Shown piece after piece: positions 5,699 to 10,005 of a stretch of 10,005 nucleotides of DNA. Every line of letters begins with the position of its first letter. The stretch's first letter is position 1. The DNA is from JASFUX01 sp050050115 (GTDB lineage Bacteria > Pseudomonadota > Alphaproteobacteria > Caulobacterales > Maricaulaceae), in contig JASFUX010000121.1 in NCBI GenBank assembly GCA_050050115.1, forward strand, positions 1 through 10,005, given 5' to 3'. The notes under the pieces are model-generated. The model was not told where the DNA came from. It made no database searches and saw only the letters and a list, made by a program, of their open reading frames with translations. A program made the position numbers and the translations under genes.

Positions 5699-5807
5699 GG
5701 GAGAAACCCTGGGCGCCCGCGGGGGAGGAGTCAAATCAAAGCGATGGCGCTCGACCAAGCCAAGACGGGACGTTCCCAGAACGGCGGAACCGCACTAGCG
5801 TTGCCCA

Positions 5808-7394
5808 ATGCGTTACCTTCCTTTCGCGATCATCGTCGTGCTCACCATCGTCTTGTGCATCCTCGCGTCGCTGGACGCGCGGTGGCTGTGGCTGGCGCTG
5901 CCGGGTTCGGTGCTGACCGGCTTCGGCGTCATCGACGTCGTCCAGCGCGAGCATACGCTGTGGCGCAACTATCCGGTCGCCGGACGCGTCCGCTGGCTGG
6001 CCGAGGCGTTGCGCCCGTTCGTCCAGCAATACTTCATCGAGAGCGTCACCGACGGTCGGCCGTTCAACCGCGAGGACCGCTCGCTGGTCTACCGCCGCGC
6101 CAAGGACGTTTCCTCGGTCGAGCCGTTCGGCTCCCACATCGACGTCGACGGTGAACGACACGAGTGGATCGCCCAGTCGATCGCCGCCAAGCCTCCCGCG
6201 GAGCCGCCGTTGCGCATCGAAGTCGGCGCCGGCCGCTGCGCCAAGCCCTACGCGGCGAGCGTGTTCAACATCTCCGCGATGAGCTTCGGCAGCCTCGGCG
6301 GCCGCGCGATCGAGGCGTTGAACCGCGGCGCGGCGGCGGGCGGCTTTTATCACGATACCGGGGAGGGGGCTGTCTCGCCCTACCATCGCGCAGGCGGCGG
6401 CGATCTCGTCTGGGAACTGGGCTCGGGTTACTTCGGCGCGCGCGCCGCCGACGGTCGGTTCGACTCCGAGCGGTTCAAGGATCTCGCCGCGATCGAGCAG
6501 ATCAAGATGATTGAAGTGAAGCTTAGCCAAGGGGCCAAGCCGGGGCACGGCGGCATCCTGCCAGCCTCGAAGATCACGCCGGAGATCGCCGCGACGCGCG
6601 GGATCGCGATAGGCGCCGATTGCGTTTCGCCGCCGGCCCACACTGCGTTCTCAACGCCGATCGAGCTGGTGGCCTTCGTAGAGCAGCTGCGCGAGCTGTC
6701 GGGCGGCAAGCCCGTGGGGATCAAGCTGTGCATCGGCCATGCGTGGGAGCTGCTCGCCATCGTTAAGGCGATGCTCGCGACCGGCGGGCGGATCGACTAC
6801 GTGGTCGTCGACGGCGCCGAGGGCGGGACCGGCGCCGCGCCGGTGGAGTTTCAGGACCACGTCGGCGCGCCGCTGCGCGAGGGCTTGCTCCTCACACGGA
6901 ACGCGTTGGTTGGCGCCGGGCTCGCCGACGAGGTGCGGCTGGCCGCGAGCGGCAAGATCATTTCCGGCTTTCAGCTCGCTGCGGCGATGGCGCTCGGTGC
7001 GGACTGGTGCAACGCGGCGCGCGGCTTCATGTTCGCGCTCGGCTGCGTGCAATCCTTGCAGTGCCACACCAACAAATGTCCAACCGGCGTGGCGACCCAG
7101 GACCTCTCGCGCCAGCGTGGTCTCGACGTCGCCGACAAGGCCGCGCGCGTCGCCAGCTTCCATCGCAACACCGTGCATGCGCTGGCCGAGGTCGTCGGCG
7201 CCGCGGGGCTCGCGCATCCATCGGAGCTGACGCCGGACCATCTCTTGAAGCAGATTTCATCAGCCGAGGCGCGTCCGGCGAGCGAAGTCTACGACCTGCT
7301 CGCACCCGGCGCGCTGATCGAGGATCCGGTAGCCACGCCGCTGGCCGCTGACTGGGCGCGCGCGCAAGCGGAGAGCTTTGCTGCGGCGCAATGA
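5808..7394 (+). CDS. Membrane-anchored FMN-binding glutamate synthase family protein
   Basis: The 528-residue protein contains the FMN/Fe-S synthase domain of glutamate synthase (GltB central and FMN domains) without a glutaminase domain or the beta-helix GXGXG domain. Two hydrophobic segments at residues 4-21 and 24-42 suggest a membrane anchor. Recognisable elements are ISAMSFGSLG (156-164), FYHDTGEGAVSPYH (180-193), KPGHGGILP (244-252), the flavin-site stretch DGAEGGTGAAP (335-345) and ASGKIISG. C413, C419 and C424 are spaced C-x5-C-x4-C, exactly as the 3Fe-4S ligands of bacterial GltB, followed by PTGVATQ. It is therefore probably a redox-active flavoprotein, but the ammonia or amino donor, electron donor and true product are unknown; glutamate formation is not shown. 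The ATG at 5808 has only a weak upstream GGCGGA. It precedes lysS on the same strand with an 84-bp gap. Confidence 0.9.
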   Translation: MRYLPFAIIVVLTIVLCILASLDARWLWLALPGSVLTGFGVIDVVQREHTLWRNYPVAGRVRWLAEALRPFVQQYFIESVTDGRPFNREDRSLVYRRAKDVSSVEPFGSHIDVDGERHEWIAQSIAAKPPAEPPLRIEVGAGRCAKPYAASVFNISAMSFGSLGGRAIEALNRGAAAGGFYHDTGEGAVSPYHRAGGGDLVWELGSGYFGARAADGRFDSERFKDLAAIEQIKMIEVKLSQGAKPGHGGILPASKITPEIAATRGIAIGADCVSPPAHTAFSTPIELVAFVEQLRELSGGKPVGIKLCIGHAWELLAIVKAMLATGGRIDYVVVDGAEGGTGAAPVEFQDHVGAPLREGLLLTRNALVGAGLADEVRLAASGKIISGFQLAAAMALGADWCNAARGFMFALGCVQSLQCHTNKCPTGVATQDLSRQRGLDVADKAARVASFHRNTVHALAEVVGAAGLAHPSELTPDHLLKQISSAEARPASEVYDLLAPGALIEDPVATPLAADWARAQAESFAAAQ

Positions 7395-7419
7395 TCCGCG
7401 TCGGTCCTCGTCCGCACAT

Positions 7420-7438
7420 TGACCCTCGCGCGGGGTCA
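7420..7438 (+). promoter_or_regulatory. Inverted repeat upstream of lysS, overlapping a -35-like TTGACC
   Basis: TGACCC (7420-7425) and GGGTCA (7433-7438) form a 6-bp inverted repeat with a 7-nt GC centre, between the glutamate-synthase-like stop and the LysRS start. The left arm overlaps TTGACC (7419-7424), a good -35 hexamer, but I see no convincing -10 at the proper distance. No T-run follows, so a terminator for the upstream gene is not supported. It could be an operator or leader hairpin. Confidence 0.3.
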
Positions 7439-7478
7439 GCTTAGTCGCTTCATCTCGCCTCGCCTTTGGAGTTCGCCC

Positions 7479-9074
7479 ATGACCGACCTCAGCGTCCTCG
7501 CCGCCGCGGCCAAGGCTTGGCCGTTCGAGCAAGCGCGGCTGGTCGAGGCGCGGGTGAAGAAGCACGGGTTCTCCGGCGGCGCCGTGATCTTCGAGACGGG
7601 CTACGGCCCCTCGGGGCTGCCGCACATCGGCACCTTCGGCGAGGTGGTCCGCACCATGATGGTCAAGCACGCCTTCGAGGTGCTGACCGAGAATGCTTAT
7701 CCGACGCGGCTGATCTGCTTCTCCGACGACATGGACGGCTTCCGCAAGGTGCCGACCAATCTGCCCAATCAAGAGATGCTCGCCGAGCACCTGGGCAAGC
7801 CCCTGACTGCCGTGCCCGATCCGTTCGGCGAATACGAAGGCTTCGCGCAGCACAACAATGCGCGGCTTATGGCCTTCCTCGACTCGTTCGGGTTCGAGTA
7901 CGAGTTCCTGTCGTCGACGGAGCAATACACCTCCGGCGTCTTTGACGAGACGCTGCTGACGATGCTCGAGCGCTTCGATCAGGTGATGGAGATCATGCTG
8001 CCGACGCTCGGGCCCGAGCGGCGCGAGACTTATTCGCCGTTCCTGCCGGTCAGCCCGAAGAGCGGCAAGGTGCTCCAGGTTCCCACGCTCGAGCGCGACG
8101 TGAAAAAGGGAACGATCGTCTTTGAGGACGAGGATGGCTCGAAGACGGAAGTCCCGGTCACAGGCGGCTGCGTCAAGGTGCAGTGGAAGCCTGACTGGGC
8201 GCTGCGTTGGACGGCGCTCGGCGTCGACTACGAGATGGCGGGCAAGGATCTGATCGACTCGATCAAGGTGTCCTCGAAGATCTGCCGCGTGCTTGGCGGT
8301 CAGCCGCCAGAGGGGTTCAACTACGAGCTGTTCCTCGATGAGAAGGGCGAGAAGATCTCCAAGTCCAAGGGCAACGGCATCGCCGTGGAGGACTGGCTCA
8401 AGTACGCCACGCCGGAGTCGCTGTCGCTGTTCAACTTCCAGAAGCCGAAGACGGCGAAGAAGCTCTACTTCGACGTGATCCCCAAGGCGGTCGACGAGTA
8501 CCTCCAGCACCTCGCCGCCTATGAGAAGCAGAACGCGGCCGAGCAGCTGGAAAACCCCGTCTGGCACATACACTCGGGCGAGCCGCCCCAGCACGACGTT
8601 CCGATCTCCTTCGCGCTGATGCTCAACCTCGCGTCGGCCGCGAGCGCGCATGACAAGACGGCGCTCTGGGGCTTCATCTCGCGCTACGTCGAAGGCGCGA
8701 CGCCGGAAAACCATCCGCTGATCGACAAGCTCGCCGGATACGCGGTCGCCTACTACGAAGACTTCGTCCTGCCGCAAAAGCAGTTCCGCTCGCCGAGCGA
8801 GAAGGAGCGCGCGGCGATGGCCGACCTGCGCGGTCGGCTCGCCGCGCTCGATCCTGAGACGCGCGACGGCGAGGCGATCCAGGCCGAGGTCTATGCGGTC
8901 GGCAAGGAACACGAGTTCGAGCCGCTGCGCGATTGGTTCAAGGCGCTTTACGAAGTGCTGCTGGGTCAGACGCAAGGCCCGCGCTTCGGCTCGTTCGCGG
9001 CGATCTATGGGTTGCCCGAAACAATCGCGCTGATCGACAAGGCTCTCTCCGGCGAGCTGGCCGCGGCGGAGTAG
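7479..9074 (+). CDS. lysS: Lysine--tRNA ligase, class I (archaeal type)
   Basis: This cytoplasmic enzyme charges tRNA-Lys with lysine. The 531-residue protein belongs to class I LysRS, not to the class II enzyme of E. coli. It has a Rossmann-type N-terminus with GYGPSGLPHIGTFGE (residues 41-55), whose PHIG replaces the HIGH motif (H49, G51). It also has SDDMDGFRKVP (82-92), WKPDWALRW (236-244), GKDLIDS (255-261) and KISKS (292-296), the class I KMSKS loop. The C-terminal part (about 330-531) is the helical anticodon-binding region. Class I LysRS replaces class II in many alphaproteobacteria, so this fits the host. I chose ATG 7479 because TTGGAG lies about 7 nt upstream and the N-terminus (MTDLSVLAAAAKAWPFEQA) fits the family; the frame is open back to 7419, but that extension looks like leader sequence. 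The gene is also called lysK. Confidence 0.95.
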   Translation: MTDLSVLAAAAKAWPFEQARLVEARVKKHGFSGGAVIFETGYGPSGLPHIGTFGEVVRTMMVKHAFEVLTENAYPTRLICFSDDMDGFRKVPTNLPNQEMLAEHLGKPLTAVPDPFGEYEGFAQHNNARLMAFLDSFGFEYEFLSSTEQYTSGVFDETLLTMLERFDQVMEIMLPTLGPERRETYSPFLPVSPKSGKVLQVPTLERDVKKGTIVFEDEDGSKTEVPVTGGCVKVQWKPDWALRWTALGVDYEMAGKDLIDSIKVSSKICRVLGGQPPEGFNYELFLDEKGEKISKSKGNGIAVEDWLKYATPESLSLFNFQKPKTAKKLYFDVIPKAVDEYLQHLAAYEKQNAAEQLENPVWHIHSGEPPQHDVPISFALMLNLASAASAHDKTALWGFISRYVEGATPENHPLIDKLAGYAVAYYEDFVLPQKQFRSPSEKERAAMADLRGRLAALDPETRDGEAIQAEVYAVGKEHEFEPLRDWFKALYEVLLGQTQGPRFGSFAAIYGLPETIALIDKALSGELAAAE

Positions 9075-9154
9075 CCTCTGCTTCACACTGCAGGCGGCTG
9101 ATCACGAATCTGCGCGCCCGCTGCGCGGCGCGGCCGTTCGCGCTAGAGTGGCGC

Positions 9155-10005
9155 ATGATCCGCCGGTTCCTCATGGTGCTCAGTGTGATCGCCGGGTTCG
9201 TCTCCGCCGCGCCGGCCGCGGCGCAAAGCGCCGTCTCGGCCGACGCCGCGGCGCGCGCGCTTTACCGCGCCGGCGCCTACGTCGAGGCCGCGGAGATGTC
9301 CGCGCAGGGCGCCTCGGCCGACGCCAAGGCGTTCGCCGCGAAGTCCTACGCCGCCGCGGCGGTTCTGGCTGACGACTTCGATCGCGCCAACGCGCTGGCC
9401 GACGCGGCGCTGGCCCAGGCGAGCGAGGCGGTCAATGCCGATCCGGACGATGTCGAAGCACGGCTGCAGCTCACCGTCGCGCTCTGGCTCGACGGTCGGC
9501 GGCGGGGCGATCTCGACGCCTACTTCCGCGGCATCCCGCAGCGCAGCCGGGCGGTCATCGAGGGCGTGCTCGCCGATGCGCCCTCTGATGCGTCCGGCGA
9601 CGTGTCCGGTGAGGCCTGGGCGCATTCGCTCCTCGGCGCCTGGCACTTCGAGGCGGTCCGGCGGGGCGGCGGCTGGGCGCGCCGCACGCTCGGCGCCGAT
9701 CTCGCCGAAGGCGCAGAGGCCTTCGAACTGGCCATGTCGCTCGCCCCGGACGATCCGGTGATCGCCGTACAATGCGGCGTGTCCTACCTGGCGCTCGATC
9801 CCGAGCTTTATGCAGAGCCCGCCCGCGCGGCGTTCGAGCGCGCGCTGGCGGTCGTTCCGCGCGATGATTTCGAGGCCGCCTTGCAGGCGCGCGCCCGCGT
9901 CGCGCTCGACTTGATGGCCCAAGGCGAGATGGACGCCCTCGCCGCGCGCGTCGACTTCTGGGTGTCGGGCCCAGCCGAGTCCGAAGACCGCGCCGCGCGG
10001 CGACC
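9155..10005 (+). CDS. Exported TPR-like protein (3' end beyond window)
   Basis: An open frame runs from ATG 9155 to the last base without a stop, giving at least 283 residues. Residues 1-23 form a Sec signal peptide: MIRRF, a hydrophobic core (LMVLSVIAGFV), then APAAA with cleavage predicted before Gln24. The mature part is Ala-rich and helical. Residues 184-234 (AEGAEAFELAMSLAPDDP, then EPARAAFERALAVVP) carry two TPR-like helix pairs with the usual A-x-x-x-F/Y-x-x-A-L spacing and terminal P. An earlier pair spans roughly 30-100 and ends NADPDD. It is probably a periplasmic scaffold or adaptor; the partner is unknown. Only a weak GAG precedes the ATG. It follows lysS after 80 bp on the same strand. 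Confidence 0.8.
   Translation, partial: MIRRFLMVLSVIAGFVSAAPAAAQSAVSADAAARALYRAGAYVEAAEMSAQGASADAKAFAAKSYAAAAVLADDFDRANALADAALAQASEAVNADPDDVEARLQLTVALWLDGRRRGDLDAYFRGIPQRSRAVIEGVLADAPSDASGDVSGEAWAHSLLGAWHFEAVRRGGGWARRTLGADLAEGAEAFELAMSLAPDDPVIAVQCGVSYLALDPELYAEPARAAFERALAVVPRDDFEAALQARARVALDLMAQGEMDALAARVDFWVSGPAESEDRAARR

Noticed and set aside
5645..5758. N-terminal extension of the lipoprotein to 5758
   Set aside because: It would place 38 residues before a clear lipoprotein signal peptide. ATG 5644 has a Shine-Dalgarno and directly starts the signal peptide.
5771..5790. LexA-like GTTC/GAAC motifs upstream of the glutamate-synthase-like gene
   Set aside because: CGTTC-CCA-GAACG is an inverted repeat and the two GAAC copies are 4 bp apart; the alphaproteobacterial SOS box is a direct repeat with a 7-bp spacer.
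7260..9086. 608-codon - strand ORF opposite lysS
   Set aside because: It lies opposite a confidently identified class I LysRS. The Leu/Arg/Glu-rich low-complexity translation shows no family motif; it is a shadow of strong GC3 bias.
9075..9154. Hairpin CGCGCC/GGCGCG after lysS as a terminator
   Set aside because: It is GC-only pairing with an 8-nt loop and no T-tract, in a very GC-rich gap where such pairings arise by chance.
9143..9922. 259-codon - strand ORF opposite the TPR-like gene
   Set aside because: The + strand frame has a signal peptide and TPR-like helix pairs and stays open to the window end. The - strand product is Arg/Gly-rich with no recognisable features.

Overview
The window reads as chromosomal core-genome DNA from a high-GC alphaproteobacterium. 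The evidence is strongly GC-biased third codon positions in every gene, a class I (archaeal-type) lysyl-tRNA synthetase, which among bacteria is typical of Alphaproteobacteria and spirochetes, and a compact layout with short intergenic gaps. A Caulobacterales/Hyphomonadaceae-like host is my guess; nothing here fixes the genus. I see no insertion sequence, phage gene, CRISPR array, tRNA or rRNA.

Layout from left to right. (1) Bases 1-123 hold the last 40 codons of an unidentified + strand gene. It converges on rtcB (174-1379, - strand), an E. coli-type RNA-splicing ligase with all catalytic residues. (2) Bases 1389-1786, upstream of rtcB on the - strand, form the most irregular part of the window. 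They contain a good sigma70-like promoter, a strong Shine-Dalgarno followed by a 34-codon ORF, a small SEC-C-motif ORF whose C-terminus continues in the +1 frame, a repeated 10-mer, and two hairpins just before rtcB. (3) Bases 1787-4949 are a biotin locus: bioA on the - strand, divergent from bioF-bioD on the + strand, which overlap by 4 nt. Together they encode the three consecutive steps from pimeloyl thioester to dethiobiotin; bioB is not in the window. The 80-bp gap between bioA and bioF carries a perfect 12-bp direct repeat. (4) bioD ends tail-to-tail, overlapping by 4 nt, with a - strand lipoprotein carrying a DUF1554/lectin-like domain (4946-5644). (5) Divergent from that lipoprotein is a membrane-anchored, FMN/Fe-S glutamate-synthase-like protein (5808-7394), followed by lysK/lysS for class I LysRS (7479-9074). 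(6) The window ends inside an exported TPR-like protein (9155-10005), open at the 3' edge.

The biotin genes clearly work together, and rtcB may be cotranscribed with the small SEC-C gene. The remaining genes look like unrelated neighbours. I found no convincing new multi-gene system. The most unusual signals are the out-of-frame SEC-C gene with its leader and the repeats around the rtcB and bio promoters.
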